A DNA stretch of 64,000 nt, from positions 140,908-204,907 of the forward strand of contig JAJEKB010020357.1 of NCBI GenBank assembly GCA_022393335.1, in the 5' to 3' direction. The notes below the pieces were generated by a model. It was not told the DNA's origin. It saw only the letters and a list, made by a program, of their open reading frames with translations, and ran no database searches. This document shows, in pieces, positions 1 to 12,233 of the stretch. Position 1 is the first letter of the stretch, and the number at the start of each line of letters is the position of its first letter. The translations under genes were made by a program, and so were the position numbers. Source of the DNA: Macrotrachela quadricornifera (Eukaryota; Rotifera; Eurotatoria; Philodinida; Philodinidae).

Positions 1-258
1 TCTCCTAAGTTGTCATAGATTTTTTTTCAACCATAGCATGTATTATTTACTAATACAAAGAAGAACAGAACAAGTGATCTTTACGAAAATGCTTTTCGTA
101 TGTTCGACATATGCACGGAACGTAATTTTGTTTTATTGGATGCAATTATCTTTCTCACTTGTACTATATAAACTACATTTTTTTCACAATCGTCATTTGT
201 ACCCTAATTTTTTTGTTTATTTGTACTTAAACGTATACAAGGATACTCGAAAAACAGG

Positions 259-867
259 ATGTACTCTAGCAATAACAACAACATGTGTACAATGTGTTCT
301 ATTCTTTCGTTGGCCATTCTTGGCTTAGTTAGTACCATCAAGTACGTGAATATACAAAAAATGAATCATCTATATATGAACACCATCTGTCTTCTTGTCA
401 ATCATACATGTATTGAGCAACAATGCCAAGATTGTAGTGGAGGTGTTGGTTGGAGCGAACGTATTTGCACGAACTATTCATGTTGGGATGAGCATCTGTC
501 AATGTGGTACTCTATTTGGAATGGTATGGAAATAGAAAATGTTCTTATTCTCGATCGTGCCCGTCAATGTAATCAAAAAGTGGAGGTAGGAAATTTGTTA
601 CTACCGATAACTTACAGTTTTAATTCTTTTAATAAATTAATTTAGGTTGGCAACAACTATACATGTTTCTATCACAGGTCAAATGTCGGTCTAATCAAAT
701 TGAGCTTACCTGATGGAGGTTTTTACTTAGTTTTATTCTCTATCTCTTTCGGTCTCATTGGCGGTTCATTCATTTGTACCTTGTTAATGATTTTGGTCGG
801 TTGGATTCAAAGAACTCGCTCGACGTCTTATCGTCTTGCTGCACAAGATTCTGTCGCCTACACTTGA
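259..867 (+). CDS. Two-TM protein resembling BK-channel beta subunit (KCNMB-like)
   Basis: Two exons, 259-585 and 646-867, joined in frame across a 60 bp GT-AG intron. The product has a hydrophobic segment near the N-terminus (about residues 9-26), a long Cys-rich loop with N-glycosylation sequons, a second membrane segment and a short cytosolic tail. This is the topology of KCNMB auxiliary subunits, which set the calcium and voltage sensitivity of BK potassium channels at the plasma membrane. The best resemblance is at the end of the loop and in TM2: a YTCFYHRSNVG stretch, then a Gly-Gly-containing helix, then a Tyr-x-x-Leu-Ala-Ala-Gln tail much like vertebrate beta1. The loop has more cysteines than vertebrate betas. 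The start is uncertain: an in-frame stop lies at 205-207, so 259 is the first ATG of the open frame, but an upstream exon outside the window is possible. Family call is moderate; two-TM topology is firmer. Confidence 0.5.
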
Positions 868-3537
868 AATTAAATGGCATAAGAAGTCATTGACTTTAAA
901 CAGCATCGTAGAATTGATTAAATATTTTTTTTTAAATATTTTTCATTTATTCATGCAATTATTTTATTCAGATATATCATTGTCTACAAAATCTTATGTT
1001 ACATTTTTGATATTGTTCATTTTAAAACTGTACAGGAATCTCTCATCATCTCTGTTTTATTTTTTCGATAGGTCTATATATTGAGTTTTTATTTATACAA
1101 ATAAATTTCGAACGCATCCTTCACACTATCAACTCTCCATTTTAATCTTATTTTGTATGTAAACGTGGCATCGTATTATTCATAGGAAATCAAGCAAAAT
1201 GATGGATTTTAATGGGGGATTTCGTTTTTTTTTCAAGATTCATTACGTTTTATGACGGTTATATTCATACTTGAAATAATAATTCTTTTTTATATCTCTT
1301 CCTTTTATTTTAATAAAGACTAATAATTAATTAACTAACGATTAAAATACATATTATGATAATCTATTAATAAAAAGAATAAATAAATACAATATATGAA
1401 ATATCAAATATATAAGACATAAAACATAAGTGATGTTTCGAACGTTCGTCAACAGAGTAAAGATGTTGCTAAGCGATGAATCAATGAGTGATAGTGCGCT
1501 GCCAATTGATAATTAAAATGATTATGACATTATTCCAGTTTAATCAACCACAACGCCTGGGAAATTGGTGACCGTTTATTTGGTCGAATATTGTACAACG
1601 AATTGGACTGGACTATGGCTATTTTGAAGTGTCAGAAGATGGCATTGATGAAGAGAAAAAAATTGAATAGTATAAAATAGGACATTATTCTCGCACAATA
1701 AGACAGAACAAATTTTCTCATTTATTTAACGTCGTGAGTACTCTGTTGGAGAGCGTTTTTAACGTTCGAAACGTCACTTATGTTTTGTGTCCTATATATT
1801 TGATATTTCATATATCGTATTTATTTTTTTTATTAATAAATTATAATATATATTTTAATCATTGTTTAATTAAATATTAGTCTTTATTAGAATAAAAGGA
1901 AGAGATCACTATAGGATTACAATAATAAATAAATATATGACCAATTCATATCAATCTATAATATATAAAAACAAAACAACATATCATCATAAAACTAAAA
2001 AATAGTAAAATTCGAAGACACGCTTTTAATTGTTTGGACTATAGACCAATGAATAATTGAATATTTCTCTCATATTAATAAAGAGAAAATTGATGAAAAT
2101 TGTTTCAAGTAGCATAATTGACTTCAATAAATAAGTGAAACCTTTAGTAAACTGTAAAAAAAATGATTTTTCTAATGCAGAGTAATCTACACTCTTACTT
2201 TCTCGCTTAATTCTTCACATTAGTATCGTTCTCTCCTTATATTTATACTATTGATACATGTTTTCCTACTTAATGTGTTAAAAATAGAACGATACCTATT
2301 ATTCACCACTTTACTGCGATCGATTCACGAGTCCCAATTGTGAATATCAGTGAATCTCTTCAAATATAGATGAGAATCGGTAAATATCGGTGAATACTCG
2401 TCATTAATAAAACGGTTACTGATTCACAACACAGATAGTAATATATTAAATGAATACCTATTTATATTTATAAGTAACTGTGACTTTTTCAAATAGAATC
2501 ATTTTTATCTAGTGGCAGAGTCTATATAACCATAGCTACATTATATATTAAATAGCTGTTAATGTTTACAAAAGATATGGAAACATGATAATCACCAAAA
2601 CTGCAAAAAATCAAGTTTTCATTCAAAATTTAACATCAAACCACTGTAGTAACATAATATCTACGGCTAGATATTATTCACAACGATTCGTAATTGTCAT
2701 ATTTATGATAAGTAATCTGGACATATGAAAAAACTCTGTGTTATTGTATTTCTTTGTCAATCCATTCTATAAAGATAAAGAAAACACTTAATTATAATCG
2801 TATTTTTTCAATGAATTTTCTTGCAAATGATATAATGTATAATAAGTAACTATTCATTTCTTTTAGAATATAGAATATAAATAAGAATAATTATAGCTAA
2901 AAATATATAACATCAAGCATTAAAATCATTAGAGTTGGTATGTATTCATTTAATATTGACAAGATGAATTTTGTTTTGTTTTTTTAGAATGAACTTCAGT
3001 CAATATTTATCATAAAGAAATACGTATGTTGATAAGTTGTTTATGTAAGTGAGAAATTAAATCAATTCAAGGGTTTTAATAAACTCTTAGCAAATAAATA
3101 ATTTAATTTGTTTTCCTATGAATAAATCAACGTATTGATGAAATGGAAACATTATTGACGTCATGCAATAATTCAATTTAATTATTATTCATATGAGATT
3201 ATTAGAATATAGATTTTAACTGTTAAAATTGTAATAATGTATTACAAAATAGAAAATTCAACAATTAGAAGTTATAATAAAAAAATAAATTAATCTACGA
3301 GTAAATAATAATAATCACAATTATTTGATATTTTTATCAAATGGTAGCAATGAGACTTTCTTTATTAAATTTAATTTGTTAAAAGAAATTTTTAAAACAA
3401 ATGAAAATTTTATAAGTGTGTTCTGAGCAGATGGTTGAATTACTCTTTCACATGAGTTATTTACTTTTTACTCTTGCCTTTCTTCTATTGAGATATTCTC
3501 TAATACTTTTAAACATCAACCATACTAAAATATAAAA
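868..3537. other. Intergenic, AT-rich, holds one inverted-repeat element
   Basis: No open frame here looks like a gene. The only clear structure is the inverted-repeat element at 1294-1906, annotated separately. Around 2340-2400 a short motif of the form TGAATATC(A/G)GTGAAT occurs about twice and may be a decayed minor repeat. The last 300 bp before 3538 are the upstream region of the TMEM272-like gene; I see no distinctive promoter motif. Confidence 0.5.
1294..1906. mobile_element. Non-autonomous DNA element with ~165-bp terminal inverted repeats
   Basis: The left arm (1294 to about 1460) and right arm (about 1736-1906) are inverted copies. Both begin ATCTCTTCCTTTTATT, run through matching AT-rich stretches, and share the inner block CATAAGTGA(T/C)GTTTCGAACGTT, followed by a small indel and a common CAACAGAGTA. 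The 275 bp core has no transposase. One core frame (about 1608-1669) reads as a short open stretch ending in a stop and might be residual coding sequence. Overall length of about 613 bp with long arms suggests a foldback or MITE-like element. I could not define a convincing target-site duplication, so the superfamily is unassigned. Confidence 0.75.
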
Positions 3538-4140
3538 ATGGAACAAGAATTACCTTTACAATCACAACCAAATGTAATAATCACTCAAAAATCAAATCAT
3601 ATAATAATGTCATATTTTTGGGTTCGTCTTCTATTAATTGCTGCTACTGTAAAATCAATTTTAGGTCTTATCATCCTATTCTTTCTATTTGGTGTATCTA
3701 TCAGTGTATTCATTATTGGTTTTCATTTTCGACATTCATATTACTGTCCAATTGAACGTAATATAAGTCATTTTTTGATTGTTGCTGGTAGTCTATCAAT
3801 GGAATGGATTATTCTTAGTATTATTCTTTCAATGATTACAATTGTTCTAAAAAATATTCAATCGATTATGTTAGTTGTTTTTATCATTCTAATAGCTATA
3901 ATAATAATTATTACTAATATTTTTTTATTTATTTGGATAATATATGGTACTATATGGACATTAAAAGTCTTAGGCACAGTTCAACATACAAATCCACATA
4001 TTCAAACATTTTGTCGACAGATATTATATCAATTTACTTTAGGATATTTAGTTATAAATTATATTATTGTTACTTTACAATGTTGGTATCGACTTTGTAT
4101 TGTTATATTTTGTTCAATACAAAGACATGAAATAAATTAA
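3538..4140 (+). CDS. TMEM272-like four-TM membrane protein
   Basis: A single uninterrupted exon encoding 200 aa with four strongly hydrophobic segments (about residues 26-62, 80-104, 107-135 and 162-190), so a polytopic membrane protein. The spacing and local motifs match the TMEM272-like family of unknown function: after TM1 a Tyr-Cys-Pro-Ile element followed by a Ile-Val-Ala-Gly helix start, and in the third helix an Ile-Trp-x-x-Tyr-Gly-x-x-Trp pattern. There is no signal peptide; the N-terminal 24 residues are polar and probably cytosolic. The ATG follows an AT-rich leader. The family call rests on recognised sequence pattern; no molecular role can be given. Confidence 0.65.
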   Translation: MEQELPLQSQPNVIITQKSNHIIMSYFWVRLLLIAATVKSILGLIILFFLFGVSISVFIIGFHFRHSYYCPIERNISHFLIVAGSLSMEWIILSIILSMITIVLKNIQSIMLVVFIILIAIIIIITNIFLFIWIIYGTIWTLKVLGTVQHTNPHIQTFCRQILYQFTLGYLVINYIIVTLQCWYRLCIVIFCSIQRHEIN

Positions 4141-6662
4141 TTCTTTTTTTTTATTCGAAAAAAATAGCTATTTCCTATAGACATATATTATATTATAATA
4201 ATCCTGGAATAAAGTGAATTTTATTGTATAATACAAATAAATTTAATTGAAGATGCACTATTTACATAATTTGAGATAAATTTTACTTATCTCTTTTATA
4301 TCATAGAAGTAAAAGATAATATAAATAAAAAAACTTTCAATTGATTATCTAATATTCATTATATAATCAACTATCACTTAAAATTGAATTTTTTATTGAC
4401 ATTCAAAAAATTATATTTTAAAATAACTTTTCAGAAAAGTTTTGTTCTAAGCAGTCTATGTTTGAGTTCATTCGAAAAAGTATATATCCAAATCAACGTT
4501 CTCTATTTTCGTAATGATAATTCACTTTTATTTTTGCTCAATGAGTACACCTAATAGTCTTGTATATATTATTCAAAATTATGAAACCTTTATACGATAT
4601 AACATATACTTTCTTTTGTTGACAGAAATAAAAACATACAATAATTAAGATGTGAAGCATCTATATAGTGACGCAGCACGAGTTTTCTTTATTTATGTAG
4701 TCCTTCGTGTACGTATTTGACCTTCACATACTTTGTGTGTTTTTTGCTGTACCAATATTTATACTTAGTGTCGCAATGATCTAAAGAACGGCGTGTCACT
4801 AAAAACTCATTAGAACGTGATGATAAAATTTCATAATCGAATCAATAAGTTCTGTTTTTTTATCTTTAACACCAGATCTCATTTTTTTTACAAAAAACTA
4901 CATAAAAAAGACGATTTTGACGATTTGACCATCATCTTTTGCATAAGATAATTTCACTGTTGAGATAATTAAAATAAAATGGTGCAGTCGTAACAACATC
5001 CACTTACTTATTCCATCTTATATTCCAAACTGACTCGCATTGATTGTTGCACATAGATAAAGAGTTTCGACATCATTATGCGCTCTCTTAGAGCGTATTA
5101 CTAGTCCTATAGTATTTTGATAATAAAACTCCCTTCTGATGAGTAATGTGTTTGCGTCACGATTGTCGTGCAGTATGTATTAATCTATCTTCAAATACAA
5201 TTCCTTTCTTCATTTATTTTGCATACTTCAAATTTGCTCTTCATTAATCGTACCCACACTCAACTCTCAATAGTATTCAACTTTTGGGTAATATTGACCA
5301 ACTGACAATAGTAAAGTGCTATACACTGTTCTGGTTAGATGCTTGAACATGCTTGTGATCAAACGATACGCCTGCAATTATTGAAAATGTGTTCTTTCTC
5401 TCCTTTCTTTTAAAGCTAGTGTTCGACAATGTTCTTAGGTAATCAACTACTAAAGTTACTTCACCTATATGAATTTCTTACTAAAATGAATTTTCTCATC
5501 TAACCCAACGTTGCCTTCAACTATACACTTCATCTGTATACCTTTTCTATATTTAAATCGGTCTTCTGTGCTTATCTTGCAAAGTTGTGAATTAAATTTT
5601 CAGAAAACTTTTCTTGTAGCCATTTTATTTGAATTTCCTGAAAATTGGCATTTGTCATCGCATGGTCCGAACGAGAGAAGGAGAATGCTTCTTGTCAAAA
5701 AATTTTATGAAGATAAAAGTGAGAATTATTCACCCTCAACGTGATTGTTGATGCACATATTGAGATCTGCCACATTCCATAGACTCTATTTCAACTTCTT
5801 CATCCAGTGGTCTCGGAAGTAATCGATGATATCTTAAGGGCAAGATATTACTAGAAAGAGAGAAAATAATAGCATGAACACAGTGAGAGAGCGGACAGTA
5901 CAGAGAAAATCAGGGATGCGTGAACATAGTGAATATGGATAGCTGTTCTTTTCGTCTCTATCAAAGACACAGAGCAGCTAACATATAAGTAAACGTCGCT
6001 TTGACCTCTGTCAAAAGGCACAAAAAGAGAAAACGTATTGACGTGCTCTATTTCGCTCCCAAATTTCTTCTTTTCTGGATTTTGTCTTTCCAGATTTTAC
6101 TTTTCCGGATGTCTTTACATATTTGATACAAACAATACAACATCGACAATTGCGCTTCATTAGTCATTGCCTTCGTAGAAAACCAATTGAATTCAACGTG
6201 CATGCCCTGTACACTCAAAAATTTGACCGTGGAAAGCGTTAGCGTGGTAGATTCCGCTCAAAACATGCTGATTAATTGACAAGGCTGATCGACGAGTACA
6301 AAATGGCTGTCGCGTACAAGAAATGCCCGTACGATATTGTTATCGCCTGTAAACCACGTCTGTCTACAGTCGAATGATAATGATGATAATTGCATGAAGA
6401 CTGCTTTTATATAAAACTATATTGATTACTGATTCAGTCAAGAGCACAAGTGATTTGATATTTTAGCGTAGCACTTCCAAAAATCATATAAAATACAACC
6501 TTCCAATCTTTGCACAAAAGGCTAACGAAAGAAATTTTTGCTGTGAATCATGTATGACAAAACAAAATAATCATAATTTATTTATAACCATTTTGACAGA
6601 TCTATATAAAACTTGAATATTTCGGAATTGGTAAATACCGTCTATAAAGTTTGTAATTATCT
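4141..6662. other. Intergenic, no recognisable gene
   Basis: A 2.5 kb stretch between converging genes (TMEM272-like + and GTPase -). From about 4640 to 6480 base composition is visibly less AT-rich than the flanks, and a 77-codon open frame exists at 5511-5744, but it has no domain, no splice partners and biased residue content, so I do not call it a gene. The raised GC may mark old transposon debris. No paired terminal repeats were found. Confidence 0.4.
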
Positions 6663-8441
6663 TTAGAAAGAATACAATGATATTTCTTTTTCCTGTTTTT
6701 TCATACATTTTTGATGAAATTGTTCGACAATATCCATTTGCTCCTTAATCGAATAAATTTTACTGATATTTTTGATTGATGTATAAATATGTGGTATATC
6801 GATCAAGTTTTCATTTGACACTGGATTGTTCCGTCGTTCTTTATATTTCTCTTCTAATTGTTTCATTTTATCACACAATATTAAATTAAAACATTTTCCG
6901 TCTTTTAATGAGCCAAGTTCATTTTCTTCTTTAATCATTCGATTTAAAAGAGATAAAATTGGATCATTTGAGTCTGATGTCTGAGTAGTATATACAAAAA
7001 TAATACCGAATTCTAAAACAGCCTTTTTAAGTTGTTCTAAATTCGACTGCATTTCCACATACAATTGTTCATTAATTTGAATCGAATTTTCATATTTCAA
7101 TTCATAATCAACATTAATATGTCTTTGACGACTACATGGACACCAATTACATTTGTCTGAAAAAATATGTAGTTCATCTAACCGAATCCAAAAGCCATTG
7201 TATTGTTCAACAGGAGATTTACATTTAGTACAAAGAGTCGAAGGATGAGAAAGAATAGTAGGACAAAGTTTTATTGATTGATTTGATGAATTTTGTTTGT
7301 ATAATATAATATTTCGAAAAATATTTCGTATAGTTTCTAATATTGGTCGAATCATTTGAGTAATTTGAAATTGAGCATATTCAATGGATTTCCATTCTTC
7401 TTTTGGATAAGGCTTCATTTCATTACAAATATATTTTAAAAGACGATTTGATTCTTTCACTGAAATCACCCAACTTCTTGTACATACATCTTTTTGATAA
7501 TCATCAAATTCAATATTATTAAGTCGAGCAATTAAATATCGAAATGATTTATTATCAAAACAAAAAGTATTTGTTTTTGTAAATGGAACATTTTTGATTG
7601 AATGTGATTCAAGCATTTTTTTAAGTAAATGTCCTGTATTACCAGGTGCATAAAATGTTGTTCGAGTATTAGTAAAACAAAAGATAATATTATTTCGAAT
7701 ATTTTCACCTAAAAATTGTAATAATTGAGTGAAATATGAACGAAAAACAATATTTAAACTTGATTCATTTGATTTTAAAAGAATACAAATAGCGTTTAAA
7801 TGTGAAAAATTATTAATAAATGATAGAATATGTTGCATATTGAAATCATCTTGATCAAATCCACGAATATCTCCCATTCCAGGTGTATCAATTAATCTTA
7901 TTTTAATTTGATTATGGATGGTAAAGATATATGATCTACATTGTTGAGTAATAGATTGACCTGGATGATGATAATCTTCATTAGAATCTTCTTCTCCAAG
8001 TGTAACAATTTTTTCTTGAAAATCATCACCAAATGTCATAAGAAATGAAACAGGTATAAGCACAATTGATTGATTAGAATGAGCTTCATCAAGAGTTTTA
8101 AATGTAAGATAATTAACAATTGCATTAATAAATGTTGATTTTCCAACGCCAGATTCTCCAAGAAGAAGAACATTAATAAAATTATTTGATGAATGACTTG
8201 ATTTATCGAAAGATGATTTTCTTTTCGATGATACAGAAGGGCTTTTTGTAGGCGTCGAAAAATAAGAAGTTGAACATTCGTCATTCTTTTGAACAATATC
8301 AGATAATAATTGTTTAAAGTCTGTACATTTCTGCGAACGTTTCAGTTTGTTAATGGATGTTGGCACAGAAGTATTAACGTGTGCTGAACTAGTATCTGCT
8401 AATCTCTCAGGCTGATGTGATGTTGAACGCCCAACACCCAT
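6663..8441 (-). CDS. Single-exon P-loop GTPase with Cys-cluster, unknown role
   Basis: An intronless 592-aa protein. The G1/Walker A motif GESGVGKST is at residues 95-103 and the G3 motif DTPGMGD at 185-191, with a hydrophobic strand before each, so a GTP-binding fold of the TRAFAC/septin-AIG1 kind is clear. The G4 position reads FTNTR rather than the canonical [NT]KxD, so base specificity is uncertain. The first 85 residues are Ser/Thr-rich and look disordered. Near residues 395-440 several Cys, including Cys-x-x-Cys pairs (LCTKCK and CNWCPC), could bind zinc. The C-terminal third is charged and probably helical. The start at 8441 lies 3 bp after TTACTTAG on the coding strand, which looks like a splice acceptor, so a 5' UTR intron or trans-splice site is likely. 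Intronless structure in an intron-rich neighbourhood is notable. Confidence 0.8.
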   Translation of the reverse strand: MGVGRSTSHQPERLADTSSAHVNTSVPTSINKLKRSQKCTDFKQLLSDIVQKNDECSTSYFSTPTKSPSVSSKRKSSFDKSSHSSNNFINVLLLGESGVGKSTFINAIVNYLTFKTLDEAHSNQSIVLIPVSFLMTFGDDFQEKIVTLGEEDSNEDYHHPGQSITQQCRSYIFTIHNQIKIRLIDTPGMGDIRGFDQDDFNMQHILSFINNFSHLNAICILLKSNESSLNIVFRSYFTQLLQFLGENIRNNIIFCFTNTRTTFYAPGNTGHLLKKMLESHSIKNVPFTKTNTFCFDNKSFRYLIARLNNIEFDDYQKDVCTRSWVISVKESNRLLKYICNEMKPYPKEEWKSIEYAQFQITQMIRPILETIRNIFRNIILYKQNSSNQSIKLCPTILSHPSTLCTKCKSPVEQYNGFWIRLDELHIFSDKCNWCPCSRQRHINVDYELKYENSIQINEQLYVEMQSNLEQLKKAVLEFGIIFVYTTQTSDSNDPILSLLNRMIKEENELGSLKDGKCFNLILCDKMKQLEEKYKERRNNPVSNENLIDIPHIYTSIKNISKIYSIKEQMDIVEQFHQKCMKKQEKEISLYSF

Positions 8442-9352
8442 TCTAAGTAAGAAGCTTGTAAGTCAAAGTTTGTTTTATGCAAATCTAAAATAATACAAAC
8501 AAAACAATTTAAGTGACCTTTGAAATGTTCGTTGAGTAAGTTCTTGAACTTTAGTCAAAGAAGCATATCTCATTAAACTTTTTAACGAATTTTAATATTA
8601 TATAAAAATAAAAGATTTCTATGATGTATAATTATTCAAGTTGCATTCAACACAATAATAATTTTGCCTTTTTTTTCTTCGTAGAAAAATGTTAATATTA
8701 AAATATTAAAATGTTAAAGCACCTTTCTTTATCTTCAAAATATAGGCAATAATTCACATTTTCATTACAAATATTTACTAAAACTAGAAATAAAACTTGT
8801 AGATGACTTTCATCTATCATTCTTATCTTTCACAATCATACAAAAACACATGCAATAGTCCGATTATTAATTTTTTTGTTGCCTTTGTAAAAAAATTTTA
8901 TGCAGATAAAGTATGATAGAAAGAATAAAAACACAGATATTTTTCAACATCATCATACCTGTAAAAAATAAGAATAAAAATTAGTTAACAAATATATAAG
9001 AATCACGTGTGTCGGAAAAACAAAAAAACACACCATAGTTTCGATTTTCAATGTAGCTATAATCAATTCTGACAATAAACGCATACTGTTGTGAACTTTA
9101 TCCAAAAAATTTTATAAATTGATATAATTCAGATTAAAATGAACATATTATGTTATTTTTTATCATCACAAATCATTTATTACAAATGACAATTTAATAA
9201 AAATCCTTCTTGAAAACACAATTATTAATCATAATCTATTCAAATTTTGTAATTCATATATATTAAGCATATTTTCACATTAAATATGAAACCTTTATTA
9301 TATAAAATAGCATTACAAAAAACAGGTTCGAAAAAAAAGAAAAAAAATACCT
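8442..9352. other. Intergenic, nothing recognisable
   Basis: A 0.9 kb AT-rich gap upstream of the GTPase gene and downstream of the amidohydrolase pseudogene, both on the minus strand. It contains poly-A/T runs and no frame with coding character. It should hold the GTPase promoter, but no element can be named. Confidence 0.4.
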
Positions 9353-10298
9353 CTAATCTAATTTTATTAAAGACGGAAAAACTCTTGCAGCATTTTGACC
9401 AAAAAAAAGAGCACGAACTTTTTCAATCAAACTCAAGTTATTAAGACTATCAAGAGCTTTAACAGGAGTAATCATCGGATGATTATTACCAAATAAAACT
9501 TTATTATGTTCATGAGTACGCATGCATTCAATTAAAACATAAGGATAGCGTTGAATTGTATAAGCTGATATATCAATATAAATATTTGCATGTTTTATTG
9601 CTACAGTAATTGCTTCTTCAGCCCATAGCACAATAGTTAAATCAGGAAAATCAAGTGCTACTTGATCAAAATAAATTGGTCGACCAACTTCCGATGGGAT
9701 AAATACAGCAGATGACCAATTTGTGTACAAAATGGAATATTCATTTCACAACAAGCAATATATACTGGATAGAATCATTTATCAGTTGGAGGTATTTGAA
9801 ATAACTAAGGAAGAATACGAATTGCTTTAAAATGAAATATTTCAATACGTTGACGAATTTTATGCATAATTAACATAGGACGCTTTGTATTAACTGAAGT
9901 AACGCCAATTAATCGTCCATTTGATTGTGAAACAAAATTAAATCATTATCTTATTAGGAGCATACCAAGCACTAATTAACATATGATCAACATCACCAGC
10001 ATCAAGTGTATCTATTGTTGAAGTTACACTTGCTGTTTCACTATAAGTAGCTGCTTTTGTCCAAGGACGTAAGCTATCAAAAACAGAATCCTGAAATATG
10101 ACGTAATGTTAGATGTTGAACCCAAGCATCGATAATTATTAACTGTTTAGTTTCGGTAGTTTTATTAATAGAAAAACTTTTAATACTATTTCGTTGTTGA
10201 ACTTGAATATTTGAAAGATTGAAATTTATATGACATAATATTGAATATGAACATGAAGAAAATTGAATAATTTGATATCTAATTGACAAAATTTGCAT
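9353..10298 (-). pseudogene. Decayed amidohydrolase (metal-dependent TIM-barrel hydrolase) pseudogene
   Basis: The minus strand carries, in order, pieces matching an Amidohydro_2-type (ACMSD-like) TIM-barrel hydrolase: an IIIDAWVQH start, a DAGDVDHMLISAWY strand near 9990, a segment ending in KAIRILP near 9820, NIPFCTQIGH near 9740, then a 125-codon open part at 9730-9353 containing PSEVGRPI, VALDFPDLTIV, YIDISAYTIQRYP and a closing NAARVFPS. It is broken several times: a one-base frameshift near 10090, a frame loss after the ISAWY segment with a TAA, a TAG where the family has a Trp after ILP, and a TGA a few codons later. The conserved GHIGYP-like block with a metal-ligand His is missing between VL and WAEEA. 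The sequence before IIIDAW (about 53 codons from 10298) may be an old leader. The family is common in bacteria and fungi, so acquisition by transfer is possible but unproven. Confidence 0.8.
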
Positions 10299-12233
10299 TG
10301 TTCATCTATAATTTTAATAATACAACATATTATTTAACTTTTTAGTTTAGATATTTTTATTGTTTCGAAATAAACGTATGGATAATGTTCAAGTAATAAT
10401 TAAAGAAATATCGCTTGATGAGTATATATGCTATTCAATATTAAGAATATAAATAAATAGAGACAAACACCCTCAAAATTGAACCTCCCTCATGTATTAT
10501 CTCCTACTCTCATCCACATCATTAACTCCTTCACTATCACCGACATCCTCAATACATGAGAGGGATTTGATAAGTGCATTTGCTCCAATAAACAAATATT
10601 AGTATAAGTTTTATAAAAATTTTTATTTAATAAAATAAAATTGTTTATAATGAAACAAAATGTGAGGAACAATTCTAGGCTGTACAATTAACAAGACTAA
10701 ATATGTTTTAAAGATTGTATCCGCATCTTTTTGCTTACATTTGAGAATATCATCCTTACAGAAACACATTTCATAACTATCATTGTGCCAAGGAATATAT
10801 TCTACGCATAAAACAAAATTGTTGACACTTATATTAAACGATGAACGTCCTTTCATATAATTACATCAAGGAATACATTTTCTATAGACGGCAAAGATTA
10901 ATAAAACTTACATTAAGCGATGAACACACGTTCATATTACATTACATCGTGGATCTCATCATTTTAACATTATAAGATCAATCTAGTGTACGTATGATAC
11001 TATCGTCTTTTTGAATGAAACTCATTATCTTTTTCCGTCTCTTTGTTTTGTCTTTTAATTCATCATTGAATAAGTTATTACGGCTTTGTGCTGTGCGATT
11101 ATCCTCCCATATCAATATCTGTCGAGTTCAAAATGTTTTATTTTTCGTTATAATCATACTGAAAGTTGACCAGAAATTGTGATAACACTATTGGTAGTTT
11201 TATGAATCAACTAAAATTAAAGAGTTTGTTGTATGAATAAGTAGTTTAATGTCCTGTCTAAATCATTTTCAACTAAAAAATATTTTAAAAAATAGAGGTA
11301 GTATCAAACTTGAAAGTTAAATTCAAGTAATCAACTATTTTCTTTCTTCTACCCTTGTGCATCTTGGATTTTCACTCAAAGAATTGCCCCTTCACCCGTA
11401 GCTGTCCCTGTAAAGTGTACTCATCTGTCTTCTTAAGTTGTGTGTTTGAATATTTGCATTCAAGTTTCAAGTATTACGTACATGAAACTATTAGAATTAC
11501 TAAAGACTAAACTACATAAATCATTGATATTCAATAAGATCCTGTGTTTTTTTTAACTACAGTTAATCTTTATTTTACTATGAATCTAAAGAATTCATAT
11601 AATTTTGTGTTTTTCACTATTTTTGCTCAATAAGAGATTAAATAAATTTCAGTGAAATTACTAATATTGAAAGAAAACTTTAACTTTTTCATATAACAAA
11701 TCCTTTCATTTGACAAAACACAAGAATCATCGTTGATTGAATTTTTGAAAATTCATTATTATTAAAACCTCGATATAGCTAGAAACATTAATGCATGACT
11801 TTACATTTAGTATCTTATTGATAAATGCATCTATTCTTCAAACTTCATTCAATAATTCTCTATAATAGGAGAGAAAATTTTAATATTACAAGTATTTATA
11901 TGATAGCATGTAATTTAGATATATAAAATTTTGTATCTCTCTAAAGTAAAATTTTATGATTGACGAGATTTTATTTGAAGATAATGCTATTCTAGCTTTA
12001 ATTATCATTACAATTCTAAAATAAAATTGTTGATCTTCAATGCCATAGATGATTGTATGAGTAGTCTTCTCTCTTTACTTAACAATAGGCCATCTTATTT
12101 TAAAAAAAGATATACTAGTTCAACAACATAATAAGTTGTATTTATAACAAATAAAAATAGCTTGAATACGAAGAATAGCTACAAAACACAAGAATGAGTT
12201 TATAAAAGTTTTCGTTCAATAACTTTAATACGT
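10299..12233. other. Intergenic, no recognisable gene
   Basis: About 1.9 kb. Two short direct copies of an ACTTA(T/C)ATTAA(A/G)CGATGAAC unit with similar 3' extensions (around 10826 and 10908) form a small decayed repeat. Open frames at 10490-10687 and 10623-10856 lack any domain or splice support. The right end precedes the 3' end of the claudin-like gene. Confidence 0.4.

Noticed and set aside
38..328. 96-codon open frame at the left edge
   Set aside because: It overlaps the KCNMB-like exon in another frame, has no domain and low-complexity hydrophobic content.
5075..5100. Small hairpin around CGCTCTCTTAGAGCG
   Set aside because: Stem of only about 6 bp; expected by chance in a window of this size.
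5511..5744. 77-codon plus-strand open frame in the intergenic region
   Set aside because: No domain, no splice neighbours, no conserved motif; its length is expected by chance where composition is less AT-rich.
10490..10856. Two overlapping minus-strand frames upstream of the amidohydrolase pseudogene
   Set aside because: No match to any part of the amidohydrolase family and no domain; considered as possible 5' exons and dismissed.
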